64,000 bases of DNA from Zunongwangia sp. HGR-M22 (GTDB taxonomy: Bacteria; Bacteroidota; Bacteroidia; Flavobacteriales; Flavobacteriaceae). Position 1 is the first letter of the stretch; every line of letters starts with the position of its first letter. Of the stretch, positions 34,247 through 42,617 are shown piece by piece. Below the pieces are notes generated by a model. It was not told where the DNA came from and did no database searches. It saw only the letters and a list, made by a program, of their open reading frames with translations. A program made the translations under genes and the position numbers. The stretch spans positions 1,663,001 to 1,727,000 of the forward strand of contig NZ_CP115159.1 of assembly GCF_027594425.1 (NCBI RefSeq), in the 5' to 3' direction.

Positions 34247-35149
34247 ATGAAATTCAATAAAATCGCCTGTGTCGATTATACAAAAATGAATGATGAAGCT
34301 ATTGCTCAGCTTCAGGAATATTCCGAAGAAAAAATAATTCATCCTGATGATTTCCCGGAAACCGATGAGGAAATTTTAAATAGAATTGGTGATGCTGAGG
34401 TGATCTTTGTTTCCTGGAAAACGCAGATCACAGAAGAAATTATTCAAAAAAGCCCTAATCTTAAATATATTGGGATGTGCTGTAGTTTATTCGATGATGC
34501 GTCAGCCAATGTTGCAGTAGATTATGCACGCGATAAAGGAATTACGGTAACCGGAATTTTTGATTATGGCGATCCCGGAGTAGCAGAATTTGTGATTTCA
34601 GAATTGATCATGCTTATCCACGGTTATGCTGAAAAGCAGTGGAAGGAAATTCCGCAAGAACTTACCGATCTTAAAATTGGGATTATAGGTCTTGGGGTTA
34701 CCGGGCAGCTTTTAGCCGATTGTTTATTGCCTTTTGGTGCAGATTTGTATTACTTCAGCAGAAGTAGAAAACTTCAATACGAACAAAAGGGACTGGAATA
34801 TTTAGAACTGGATGAACTTCTGGAAACCGTTGATGTAATTTCAATTCATCTTCCCAAAAATCTGGAGATTCTTCAACCAGAGCATTTTGAGAAATTTGGT
34901 AACGAAAAAATATTTATCAATACTTCTTTAGGAATGCCGTTCGATTTAGAAGCTTTTCGAAATTGGATAAAATCGACCTCAAATTTTGCGATTTTCGATG
35001 GAGATGCTAAAAAAGATGTTCCGCAGGATATTCAGAAAAGAAATAATGTAGTGATCGGGAAGAAAAGCGCCGGCTGGACGCTGAAAACGCAAGAGCGATT
35101 ATCGGAGAAAGTGCTGAGTAATTTTAAAGAATACCTTCAGGAAAATTGA
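34247..35149 (+). CDS. D-2-hydroxyacid dehydrogenase family protein
   Basis: This 300-residue NAD-dependent oxidoreductase of the PGDH/formate dehydrogenase-like fold has the Rossmann motif KIGIIGLGVTGQLLADCL (GxGxxG variant GLGVTG) near residue 150, VDVISIHLPKN and the later INTSLG. The canonical catalytic His-Glu pair is not clear: the C-terminal region ends in IGKKSAGWTLKTQER, so activity on 2-hydroxyacids is uncertain. No pathway link from the neighbours is visible. Confidence 0.78.
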   Translation: MKFNKIACVDYTKMNDEAIAQLQEYSEEKIIHPDDFPETDEEILNRIGDAEVIFVSWKTQITEEIIQKSPNLKYIGMCCSLFDDASANVAVDYARDKGITVTGIFDYGDPGVAEFVISELIMLIHGYAEKQWKEIPQELTDLKIGIIGLGVTGQLLADCLLPFGADLYYFSRSRKLQYEQKGLEYLELDELLETVDVISIHLPKNLEILQPEHFEKFGNEKIFINTSLGMPFDLEAFRNWIKSTSNFAIFDGDAKKDVPQDIQKRNNVVIGKKSAGWTLKTQERLSEKVLSNFKEYLQEN

Positions 35150-35174
35150 TGTAATTTTCGAAATGAATCATAAT

Positions 35175-35206
35175 ATGAGATTCCGGATCAAGTCCGGAAT
35201 GACGAG
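35175..35206. repeat. Dispersed palindromic repeat copy
   Basis: ATGAGATTCCGGATCAAGTC plus CGGAATGACGAG forms a palindrome TTCCGGA-TCAAG-TCCGGAA. It is the same family as at 26493-26593 and 34100-34128 and lies between the dehydrogenase and the YeeE promoter. Confidence 0.7.
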
Positions 35207-35242
35207 AATATCAAATCTTAGATTTTATGTTTATTCAATAGT

Positions 35243-35286
35243 GTAACTAATGTTACAAGCTGTTTCCTTAATTTCCGGTTTATTTG
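35243..35286 (+). promoter_or_regulatory. Operator GTAAC-N4-GTTAC and -7 box of the YeeE/YedE pair
   Basis: The palindrome GTAAC-TAAT-GTTAC occupies 35243-35256. After exactly 22 nt comes TTTATTTG (35279-35286), which is a -7 box with one mismatch (T for A at position 2). An ATG at 35250 lies inside this palindrome and cannot be the true start, so translation starts at the next good ATG at 35301. Confidence 0.75.
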
Positions 35287-35300
35287 CACAAAAGAAGAGT

Positions 35301-35861
35301 ATGAATTGGATTTTTGAACCCTGGCCGTGGTATGTTTCCGGACCATTGATTGCTTTTACCATGTTTTTGCTCCTATTTATGGGCCGTCAGTTTGGAATGT
35401 CTTCCAACCTGCGAACCATGTGTAGCATTTGTGGTGCAGATAAGAAAGCAGATTTTTTTAATTTCGATTGGAGAGCACAGCAATGGAATTTACTGGTATT
35501 GCTAGGTGCCGTAATTGGTGGTTTTATCGCACATTTTTATTTGAGCGAAGATCCAACTACCGTTGCGATTTCTTCAGAAACAGTTCAGGATTTAAACAAT
35601 CTTGGGTTTGAAAGTGCTGGGAAAGCCTATTTGCCAAAAGAGTTATTTTCAACAGATGTTTTTTCTGAACCGCTTACGCTTTTGGTGCTTTTAACAGGCG
35701 GAATTTTAATTGGCTTTGGAGCAAGATATGCCGGTGGATGCACCTCTGGGCATGCAATTTCAGGATTAAGCAATCTGCAATTACCATCCTTAATTGCCGT
35801 AATTGGCTTTTTTATTGGTGGTTTGGTAATGATTCATTTTTTATATCCATTAATATTTTAG
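35301..35861 (+). CDS. YeeE/YedE (DUF395) sulfur transport protein, first half
   Basis: This 186-residue membrane protein has about five hydrophobic segments. Its C-terminal motif FGARYAGGCTSGHAISG contains the conserved Cys of YeeE/YedE thiosulfate transporters; a second motif, MCSICGADKKADF, has two cysteines of unusual type. YeeE family proteins import thiosulfate. The start is set to 35301 because the promoter overlaps the longer frame. It is followed after 3 nt by the second half, and the two together make up a full-size transporter. Confidence 0.88.
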   Translation: MNWIFEPWPWYVSGPLIAFTMFLLLFMGRQFGMSSNLRTMCSICGADKKADFFNFDWRAQQWNLLVLLGAVIGGFIAHFYLSEDPTTVAISSETVQDLNNLGFESAGKAYLPKELFSTDVFSEPLTLLVLLTGGILIGFGARYAGGCTSGHAISGLSNLQLPSLIAVIGFFIGGLVMIHFLYPLIF

Positions 35862-35864
35862 AGC

Positions 35865-36278
35865 ATGAAACAGATAGGATTTTTAGTGATAGGAATATTT
35901 TTTGGGATTGTGATGTTTAAGTCTGAAGCTGCTTCTTGGTTTAGGATTTACGAGATGTTTAAATTTCAGTCGTTCCACATGTACGGCATCATTGGTTCAG
36001 CGCTATTATTTGGGGTGATTGGCGTTCAGATAATTAAGAAAAAGAATCTTAAATCTTTCTTCGGAAAGCCAATAAATTTTGTTCCGAAGGATAAAAGCTT
36101 TAGCCGCTATATGTTTGGCGGGATCATTTTTGGATTAGGCTGGGCATTAGTAGGAGCTTGTCCTGGCCCTATTTACGTATTGGCAGGAGCAGGATACTTG
36201 CCAATATTGGTAGTTTTTGCCGGTGCGATGCTGGGTACTTTTTTATATGGATTACTTCGGAAGAAATTGCCACATTAG
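35865..36278 (+). CDS. YeeE/YedE second half (DUF6691-type membrane protein)
   Basis: This 137-residue membrane protein with about four helices contains LGWALVGACPGPIYVLAGAG, the Cys-containing motif of the C-terminal half of YeeE/YedE transporters. It starts 3 nt after the first half and is probably its obligate partner; it is of the DUF6691 type. Whether the pair imports thiosulfate or exports a sulfur compound cannot be decided from sequence, but the operator shared with the persulfide dioxygenase operon suggests thiosulfate traffic. Confidence 0.88.
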   Translation: MKQIGFLVIGIFFGIVMFKSEAASWFRIYEMFKFQSFHMYGIIGSALLFGVIGVQIIKKKNLKSFFGKPINFVPKDKSFSRYMFGGIIFGLGWALVGACPGPIYVLAGAGYLPILVVFAGAMLGTFLYGLLRKKLPH

Positions 36279-36428
36279 AAAATTCTACTAATGCGATTTA
36301 AAGCATAATTTTAAATAGTGATTTTCCAATTTTAGCGATTCACTCGATAAAGAAGGTTAAATGCATGGCTTGCTTCAAAATGAGAGAAAAATTAAGATAA
36401 ATGCCCCAAGGCTTAGATCTTAGGAAGT

Positions 36429-37058
36429 TTATTTTTGCTCTTTTTCAGGATAAAAGTCGGGAAGTGTGATATGATATTTTACGGCCAATAGTCTTAAGAT
36501 AATTACGGTTAGTGACGTCACCATGTAAGTAATATCAGTATTTATATTTTGATCGTGCATGATTACGAAAATGAGTCCGCCTACCAGACAAGCCGTCGCA
36601 TAAATTTCTTCTTTTCTAAAAATTACGGGAATTTCGTTACAAAGAATATCCCGAATTACACCACCAAAAGCACCCGTCATTCCACCTAATGCAATAGAAA
36701 TTATAGGATCTAGTTCATTTCTAATTCCTATTTCTACGCCGGTGATTGTAAAAACTCCAAGACCGATCGTATCGAATAAGAAGAGTGATTTCTTTAGATG
36801 ATTTAAATAATTTCTGAATAAAATGGCCAATATTGTCACTACGCTAATAAGGTAGATGTAGAGTGTGTTTTCCATCCAGGTAACAGGAGTATTACCAATC
36901 AAAACATCGCGTAATGTGCCACCACCAATAGCAGTTACAAATGCAATGATAAAAATACCAAAGAGATCTAACCTGCGGTTCATAGCAGATAATGCACCAG
37001 AAATCGCAAAAGCTGCGGTACCAAGAATATCGAGTATATTAAACAGACTAAACTCCAT
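36429..37058 (-). CDS. TRIC-like (UPF0126/YadS) cation channel family protein
   Basis: This 209-residue protein has six to seven membrane helices and the two-repeat TRIC motif: GTAAFAISGALSAMNRRLDLFG, then AIGGGTLRDVLIG in the first half and GMTGAFGGVIRDILCNEIPVIF in the second. Prokaryotic TRIC proteins form trimeric cation channels. I place the start at ATG 37058; the open frame also begins with a TTG 9 nt earlier. It stands alone on the minus strand. Confidence 0.88.
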   Translation of the reverse strand: MEFSLFNILDILGTAAFAISGALSAMNRRLDLFGIFIIAFVTAIGGGTLRDVLIGNTPVTWMENTLYIYLISVVTILAILFRNYLNHLKKSLFLFDTIGLGVFTITGVEIGIRNELDPIISIALGGMTGAFGGVIRDILCNEIPVIFRKEEIYATACLVGGLIFVIMHDQNINTDITYMVTSLTVIILRLLAVKYHITLPDFYPEKEQK

Positions 37059-37156
37059 AATTGGCAAAGGTAATTTTATTGTTTTAAATTTGTAAAAATG
37101 CAGTAAGTAATTATTAGTCAGTTAAACAGACTAATATGCTGCAACTATCGATATAT

Positions 37157-37179
37157 AGTAAATCTATATGTGATTTACT
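37157..37179. repeat. 8-bp inverted repeat upstream of trxB
   Basis: AGTAAATC-TATATGT-GATTTACT forms perfect 8-bp arms, 64 nt before the trxB ATG. A nearby TACTTTTA (about 37199-37206) resembles a -7 box, so the repeat would lie around -35 to -60. It may be an operator for an oxidative- or thiol-stress regulator; that is inference. Confidence 0.4.
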
Positions 37180-37242
37180 GTAAGTTTTTAATTGAAGTTA
37201 CTACTTTTACAATCTAAATAAAGAATAAGATTTAAAGAACAT

Positions 37243-38223
37243 ATGAGCGAGACAATCGAAAGAATTAAGTGTTTGATCATTGGATCTGGTCCTGCCGGAT
37301 ATACCGCAGCGATTTATGCTTCCAGAGCAGATCTAAAACCAATTATGTATACCGGGATGGAACCTGGTGGGCAGTTAACTACAACTACCGAGGTTGATAA
37401 CTTTCCTGGTTATCCTGAAGGTATAGATGGACCGGCCATGATGATGGATCTACAAAAGCAAGCTGAACGTTTTGGTACAGAAGTTCGTATGGGAATGGTT
37501 ACCGAAGTTGAATTTAGCAAAGAAGCTGGTGGAATCCATAAAGCTTGTATCGATAATTCTAAATGGGTAGAAGCTGAAACTGTAATTATATCTACAGGAG
37601 CTACGGCGAAATATTTAGGATTACCTAGTGAACAAAAATTAAGAGGAGGCGGAGTTTCAGCTTGTGCAGTTTGTGACGGATTCTTTTACAAAAATCAGGA
37701 TGTAGCGATTGTTGGTGGTGGAGACACTGCTGCAGAAGAAGCAACTTATTTAGCAAACATCTGTAGAAAAGTTACGATGTTGGTTAGAAAAGACGAAATG
37801 AGAGCTTCTAAAGCGATGCAACATCGTGTAAATAACACCAAAAATTTGGAAGTTCGCTATAATACTGAAGTAGACGAGGTTATTGGTGAGCAAGTGGTTG
37901 AAGGTTTACGAATGATAAATAATGAGACTGGCGAGAAAGAAGAAATCGAGATCACCGGTTTATTTATTGCAATTGGTCATAAACCAAATACAGATATTTT
38001 TAAGGGGCATTTAGATATGGACGAAACCGGTTATCTAATTACTCAGGGAAAATCTACAAAAACAAATATACCCGGAGTTTTTGCCTCTGGAGATGTACAG
38101 GATAAAGAGTATCGCCAGGCAATTACTGCTGCCGGGACTGGTTGTATGGCTGCAATGGATGCTGAACGTTATTTAGCTGAAATTGAAACCACAGAAGAAG
38201 AGCAAAAAGAAGTTACTGCCTAA
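37243..38223 (+). CDS. trxB: Thioredoxin reductase
   Basis: This 326-residue flavoprotein reduces thioredoxin with NADPH. It carries the FAD motif CLIIGSGPAGYTAAIYASRA, NNFPG-type EVDNFPGYPEG, the redox-active SACAVCDGFF (Cys141 and Cys144), the NADPH motif VAIVGGGDTAAEEATYLA and the C-terminal GVFASGDVQDKEYRQAITAAG. Length and motif spacing are standard. It is monocistronic, ends before a long palindromic terminator and has an inverted repeat in its promoter region. Confidence 0.97.
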   Translation: MSETIERIKCLIIGSGPAGYTAAIYASRADLKPIMYTGMEPGGQLTTTTEVDNFPGYPEGIDGPAMMMDLQKQAERFGTEVRMGMVTEVEFSKEAGGIHKACIDNSKWVEAETVIISTGATAKYLGLPSEQKLRGGGVSACAVCDGFFYKNQDVAIVGGGDTAAEEATYLANICRKVTMLVRKDEMRASKAMQHRVNNTKNLEVRYNTEVDEVIGEQVVEGLRMINNETGEKEEIEITGLFIAIGHKPNTDIFKGHLDMDETGYLITQGKSTKTNIPGVFASGDVQDKEYRQAITAAGTGCMAAMDAERYLAEIETTEEEQKEVTA

Positions 38224-38251
38224 GTATAAGTAGTAATTTACTCATAACTAT

Positions 38252-38284
38252 CAGCAAGGCCGGATTTTAAAATCCGGCCTTGCT
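38252..38284 (+). terminator. Long perfect palindrome after trxB
   Basis: AGCAAGGCCGGATTTT and AAAATCCGGCCTTGCT form a 32-bp perfect palindrome, followed by ATTTTAAA. It probably terminates trxB and, from the other side, the GIN-domain gene. Confidence 0.7.
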
Positions 38285-38404
38285 ATTTTAAAATATTTAC
38301 TCGATAATCATCGAGGTTAAATGCTCCGAAGATTGCCTCGAAATAATAAATAATTTTCTGATAAATGTCTTATTGGCTTGCCCAGAGGTAATTTACTTGA
38401 AATA

Positions 38405-39223
38405 TTAAAACTCAGCTTTCTTTAAAACAGCTTCTCCTGTAAATTTTTCGATTTCGATCTTTGGTGTATTAAAAATGATGGTTTCGCTGCGATCTTCAGC
38501 GGTGATGCTTAAATTTTCGGTTACTGAAATTTCATTTTTAGAACGTCCTTCTGCAATAAGCTTAGCATTAGTTGCAGTAAGATTTTTACCCTCAAAAGAG
38601 CTGGTGTGTTCTGTTCTTAACTGAAAATCTTCAACTGCTCCTTCAATTTCAGCCTCAGCACGTTCGTAATTATCTAATTTAAAAATTGGAGCATTAACCA
38701 AAGCTTTTATTTTACTACTTCCATTTAGTTGGAAATAAGCTTCTTTAGCTTCCAGATTTAATTCAATTTGAGCATCTTCGCCATTTTTAAGCTTAAAATT
38801 TGTGGCATTTAAGGTTAGAAACAGCTTGGACTTACCCATGGTTTCAATTTCAACATTAGAGAGATTTAAACCTTTTGAAGCATCTAACTCAGCATCTTCT
38901 TCAAGTGTAATTTTGGTAATGGTTTCTGGAAATTCAACTTTTATCTCCTGTCGTTTAGAACGTTTAATTTTTTTTGCCGGTTTAATAAAAAGAACCCCAT
39001 CTACCACATCGGTTCGAATTAGATCATGGAGATTCTCGTCGGCCTCAACTTCTGCAAAAGCCGAATTTCCTCTTGCCAGGCTTACCTCAAATTCTCCAGT
39101 GATGTGGATTTCAGTAAAATTATCAAGATTTCTTTTTTTATTAACAACATTTCGGTTTCCCACAACTTGCGCTTGTGAAATGAACGTAGCTAAAAACAGT
39201 AGGAGACTAATACCTTTTTTCAT
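38405..39223 (-). CDS. GIN-domain (DUF2807) exported protein
   Basis: This 272-residue protein begins with a signal peptide, MKKGISLLLFLATFISQAQ, cut after residue 19. I use the ATG at 39223 because the earlier in-frame ATG adds a non-signal extension. The body is repetitive, with beta strands of alternating hydrophobic residues (FTEIHITGEFEVSLARGN, VKVEFPETITKITLEEDAE). This is typical of GIN/DUF2807 beta-helix domains of putative adhesins. In Flavobacteriia such genes commonly follow PadR-PspC genes. Here a terminator and the small ORF lie between, so cotranscription is uncertain. Confidence 0.83.
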   Translation of the reverse strand: MKKGISLLLFLATFISQAQVVGNRNVVNKKRNLDNFTEIHITGEFEVSLARGNSAFAEVEADENLHDLIRTDVVDGVLFIKPAKKIKRSKRQEIKVEFPETITKITLEEDAELDASKGLNLSNVEIETMGKSKLFLTLNATNFKLKNGEDAQIELNLEAKEAYFQLNGSSKIKALVNAPIFKLDNYERAEAEIEGAVEDFQLRTEHTSSFEGKNLTATNAKLIAEGRSKNEISVTENLSITAEDRSETIIFNTPKIEIEKFTGEAVLKKAEF

Positions 39224-39323
39224 AATTCTATTTTTCATTCAATAAAGCAATATCAAAAAGAACGCCATAAAACAGATTGTATTGAAAACTAAAATACGAA
39301 ATATCTAGCGGAAAAAAATTAAA

Positions 39324-39353
39324 GCCTCTTTAGCTAACTAATAGAGGCTTTAA
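39324..39353. terminator. Terminator hairpin between PspC region and GIN gene
   Basis: AAAGCCTCTTTA and TAATAGAGGCTTT (with small internal differences) form a stem of about 11 bp with flanking A and T runs. It lies 7 nt beyond the stop of the 49-residue small ORF on the minus strand, consistent with terminating that operon. Confidence 0.65.
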
Positions 39354-39359
39354 AATAGT

Positions 39360-39509
39360 TCAAATGTTATTTAAAAAATCATTTTCTTTATAACTACATT
39401 CAATCTTATTGGAAACTTCAAGAATTTTATCCTTTTGTCGTGCAATCTCCAATCGAGAGGAAAGTACAAGCATAAGAAAACCGATGATCAAATTTAAAAG
39501 ACTAATCAT
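39360..39509 (-). CDS. Candidate 49-residue single-helix membrane protein
   Basis: This frame is too short for ordinary ORF calling but has coding character. The translation starts MISLLNLIIGFLMLVLSSRL, a hydrophobic helix of about 17 residues, followed by an amphipathic polar region (EIARQKDKILEVSNKIECSY). It sits 77 nt after the PspC stop on the same strand, and its stop lies 7 nt before a terminator hairpin. No other feature explains the spacing. It could be a small partner of the PspC/PadR envelope-stress system. The existence of the protein is inference from position and composition. Confidence 0.5.
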   Translation of the reverse strand: MISLLNLIIGFLMLVLSSRLEIARQKDKILEVSNKIECSYKENDFLNNI

Positions 39510-39586
39510 AATTGGTTGGTTTTTGATTGATGCTTAAGTTTTAGCAATGATATTTATACATTTTTTTAGTATAAGAAACTAACGCA

Positions 39587-41320
39587 TCAGAAATCATCTG
39601 AAGCGTCAGTTGGTTCATCCATACCTTCAGGGTCTTGTTCAAATCGCTTTTTTTGTTCCTCGAGATACTTTTTCTCTTCTGCTGTGGTATTAAAACCATC
39701 ATCTTCTGTATCGAAAACGTCCTCATCTTCTTCTTCGATTAATTCTACAGGACAATCTAAGCAAACAGCATTGTCGTTTTCTACACGTAGTGTGTAACCT
39801 TCCTGTCCATTTTGTAAAATATCGTAAGAAGAATAACTGTTTCTGTGATAAGCTTCTATATTTTTATCTACAATAATAAAGCTTTGTTCTGGCAGCCATA
39901 ACACTAGATCGATTTCCTGATCTCTGGCTTTTAGATCTCCCTTTACCAAAAAATAGCTATCTAAATAGAGCGTTTTATCTGAAAATTCGAAGTGATATTC
40001 AATATTTTCTGCTCTTTTCTTGGCGTCCAAAATACTTCGACCTTCTGCAGATTTGATAATATCCAATTTTGCGACAGTGTCTTTAGTAGAGCGAATTATT
40101 AGCTTTAGATCTTCATTGTAAAGTACTTTATTTTCATTTTCATCGTATTTCAATTCAAATTCATCAGAATTCCATCCAAAATGGGAAGAATATTGTGAAT
40201 TGTTTCTCATAGCTACCATTAACGTATCTTGTGCCTTAGTGGGAACAACATAAGTTTCCGTCACTTCTTCATCAAAAGCTCTACTGGTGGCTTCTCTAAT
40301 ACCAATTATTGCTAATCCTATAACCGAAAGTATCCACAATCCTAGCAATACTAATTTTGCTGTGGTTCCAATTGATTTTAGATTTTTTACCAGAATTTTT
40401 AATCCCAATATAAACAGAAAAAACAAAGGAACTCCTGCAGCAAAGAAGCTTAGTATAGCGCCTACCCAGATGGAAGTTTCTGAGATATGCATCATTAATT
40501 GATCATTCCAGGGAGCTTCGATTATACCAAAGGTGCCAAACGTAAACAGACTAATAAATAAAGCAATTAAACCACAACCTGCGGTTAATAAGATAACAAT
40601 ACCCACAAAAGCCACAATGATCCTTAAAAATACGTTGATGATTCTTGCAAATGCTGAAGCTGCAGATCCCGCACCGGCTTTTGCGCGATTGCCATATTTT
40701 TGATAATCTACATTTTTTACTTTTTCTGAAACATTATCAAATCCTTCCCTTATTTTTTTTTCGATGTTCGAGATGGTTACTTCTTCACCTCGCATGGATA
40801 GTTTTTCAGCCGTCGTTTTTGCTTCTGGGGTAAAAATCCAGAAGGCGATATAGATCAACAAAAAGATACCACTGGAAGCCAGCGTTAATACTACCCATAG
40901 TAACCTAACCCAAATCGCATCGATCTCTAAATAATGACCTAAACCACTACTTACACCACCAACATAAGAATTTTCAGTATCACGATAAAGTCTTTTATTC
41001 GATGATTTTTTAGTTTTAGCCGAAGTGGTTTCCGGTTCATCTTCAAAGATGTCTTCATCTACCATATAATCTTCAGGTTGGCCCATGATGGCGATCACTT
41101 CATCTACATCTTTCATGCTGATCACCTGACTTTTATTTGCTCTTTTTTCAGCAAAAAGTTCAGCTATACGAGCTTCAATATCCATTATAATTTCATCACG
41201 TCCCTGATTATCGGTAAACGATCGCTTTATGGCATCTAGATAGTGTTGAAGTTTGTTAAAGGCATCCTCATCGATGTGAAAGAACATGCCCGCAAGATTT
41301 ATATTTATCGTCTTATTCAT
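39587..41320 (-). CDS. PspC-domain membrane protein
   Basis: This 577-residue protein has an N-terminal cytoplasmic part with HIDEDAFNKLQHYLDAIKRS, a PspC domain near residue 110 (RLYRDTENSYVGGVSSGLGHYL), about five membrane helices (about 130-360) and a long C-terminal domain with an acidic tail. PspC domains function in phage-shock/envelope stress signalling. It overlaps the end of padR by 8 nt. The C-terminal half (about 400-577) is beta-rich and of unknown function. Co-occurrence with PadR is typical for Flavobacteriia. Confidence 0.9.
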   Translation of the reverse strand: MNKTININLAGMFFHIDEDAFNKLQHYLDAIKRSFTDNQGRDEIIMDIEARIAELFAEKRANKSQVISMKDVDEVIAIMGQPEDYMVDEDIFEDEPETTSAKTKKSSNKRLYRDTENSYVGGVSSGLGHYLEIDAIWVRLLWVVLTLASSGIFLLIYIAFWIFTPEAKTTAEKLSMRGEEVTISNIEKKIREGFDNVSEKVKNVDYQKYGNRAKAGAGSAASAFARIINVFLRIIVAFVGIVILLTAGCGLIALFISLFTFGTFGIIEAPWNDQLMMHISETSIWVGAILSFFAAGVPLFFLFILGLKILVKNLKSIGTTAKLVLLGLWILSVIGLAIIGIREATSRAFDEEVTETYVVPTKAQDTLMVAMRNNSQYSSHFGWNSDEFELKYDENENKVLYNEDLKLIIRSTKDTVAKLDIIKSAEGRSILDAKKRAENIEYHFEFSDKTLYLDSYFLVKGDLKARDQEIDLVLWLPEQSFIIVDKNIEAYHRNSYSSYDILQNGQEGYTLRVENDNAVCLDCPVELIEEEDEDVFDTEDDGFNTTAEEKKYLEEQKKRFEQDPEGMDEPTDASDDF

Positions 41321-41657
41321 GATTTTTCTTTTTTTGAGTGGTTACAATGTTTACTGCGGTTTGCAGCTCATCCCAGGTCGAGGAAAGTTCGGTTAAGAAC
41401 AATCTGCCAGTTTCGGTTAATCCATAATATTTTCTTGGTGGCCCACTGGTAGACTCTTCCCAACGGTAGGAGAGAAGTCCGGCGTTTTTAAGTCGGGTTA
41501 ACAAAGGATATATCGTTCCTTCAACCACCAGTAATTTGGCATCTTTTAAGGTGTCTAAGATTTCAGCTACGTAAGCATCTTCATCTTTTAAAACCGAAAG
41601 TATACAATACTCCAGTACACCTTTACGCATTTGTGCTTTGGTGTTCTCTATCTTCAT
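41313..41657 (-). CDS. PadR-family transcriptional regulator
   Basis: This 114-residue winged-helix protein has the PadR core MRKGVLEYCILSVLKDEDAY, EILDTLKDAKLLVVEGTIYP, LTRLKNAGLLSYRWEESTSG and PPRKYYGLTETGRLFL, with a C-terminal helix. It overlaps pspC by 8 nt, so it likely represses its own operon in response to envelope stress. A 70-nt gap separates it from the DUF5694 gene upstream. Confidence 0.93.
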   Translation of the reverse strand: MKIENTKAQMRKGVLEYCILSVLKDEDAYVAEILDTLKDAKLLVVEGTIYPLLTRLKNAGLLSYRWEESTSGPPRKYYGLTETGRLFLTELSSTWDELQTAVNIVTTQKKKNHE

Positions 41658-41727
41658 AGCGCTTGGTTTTGAATGTTGTTAAAATGTTCATTTTTTGATT
41701 GATGATTATGTTTGATAAATTGGATGA

Positions 41728-42600
41728 TTAATCTAAATAAGCAAGAGCGTCTACAATCTCATAGTTGGGGTTATCTTCTAAAAGATCTTTTAAAATCCCA
41801 ATATGAGCCTGTCCCATCATTACATAAATTCTCTTGCTTCCGGTTTTTAATTGTATGTTTAAAATGTTTGAATAAATCTTAATATTTCTATCGAAAAACA
41901 GACTAATATACTCGGCGCCTGCATATCTTTTTTCTTCGGAATTTAATTCTCTGTAATTAATACCCTCCTTATCAAAATCACCGTTTTGCACATAAGCAGG
42001 ATAGTTGAAAACGGCTCTATAAGAAAGATCAAGCATTTCTGGCTCGTTGATCTTTTTCGTAAAATCATATAGTGATAAATAGTTTTCCATCTCTTGTTTT
42101 CCTAAAGGTTTCGCGGTTTGCTGAAGCTTTTTTAATTGCTCTTGGAAATACTCAAAATGATCGCCTTCGTTTAGTAAATTCTGTGATGTAGAAGAATTGA
42201 AGTCGATTCCGTAAACATGATCTAAATGAAGCTGATTCGCTAGCCTAAAACCTATCTGGTAAGTCTCACCTGCACCATACTCAAACTTCTTAAGATCTAG
42301 CTTATCGTTTTTATATAACTGATAAAGGCTATCTACCCACTCTTGTTCCTGCGGAGTCAATTCAACTATAATCGCATCTGGTTGAAATTGTGCAATTTTA
42401 AATGTTAATTTTTCAAGCTCTTGTTGTTTTTTAGGATTAAACATACTTGCAGCCTCAGTGCCATTTTGCATTTGGCTTAAGTGTGCAAAACCTACAAGCA
42501 TGATCTCTATTTTTTCATTTTGCTGAGCTACACCAAAACTTGATTGGAAAGCAAACAAAATGGCGATGATGATTTGTGATATTTTGATTGATGGATTCAT
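41728..42600 (-). CDS. Exported DUF5694 protein (TraB/Tiki-like)
   Basis: This 290-residue protein has a signal peptide (cut near VAQQ, residue 26) and matches DUF5694: EIMLVGFAHLSQMQNG near the N-terminus, PDAIIVELTPQEQEWVDSLY, and the C-terminal RIYVMMGQAHIGILKDLLED. The layout of conserved His and Glu residues resembles the TraB/Tiki metalloprotease-like fold; whether it is catalytic is not established. It sits 17 nt after the upstream lipoprotein gene and 70 nt before padR. Confidence 0.83.
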   Translation of the reverse strand: MNPSIKISQIIIAILFAFQSSFGVAQQNEKIEIMLVGFAHLSQMQNGTEAASMFNPKKQQELEKLTFKIAQFQPDAIIVELTPQEQEWVDSLYQLYKNDKLDLKKFEYGAGETYQIGFRLANQLHLDHVYGIDFNSSTSQNLLNEGDHFEYFQEQLKKLQQTAKPLGKQEMENYLSLYDFTKKINEPEMLDLSYRAVFNYPAYVQNGDFDKEGINYRELNSEEKRYAGAEYISLFFDRNIKIYSNILNIQLKTGSKRIYVMMGQAHIGILKDLLEDNPNYEIVDALAYLD

Positions 42601-42617
42601 ATTCGATAAATTAATAA

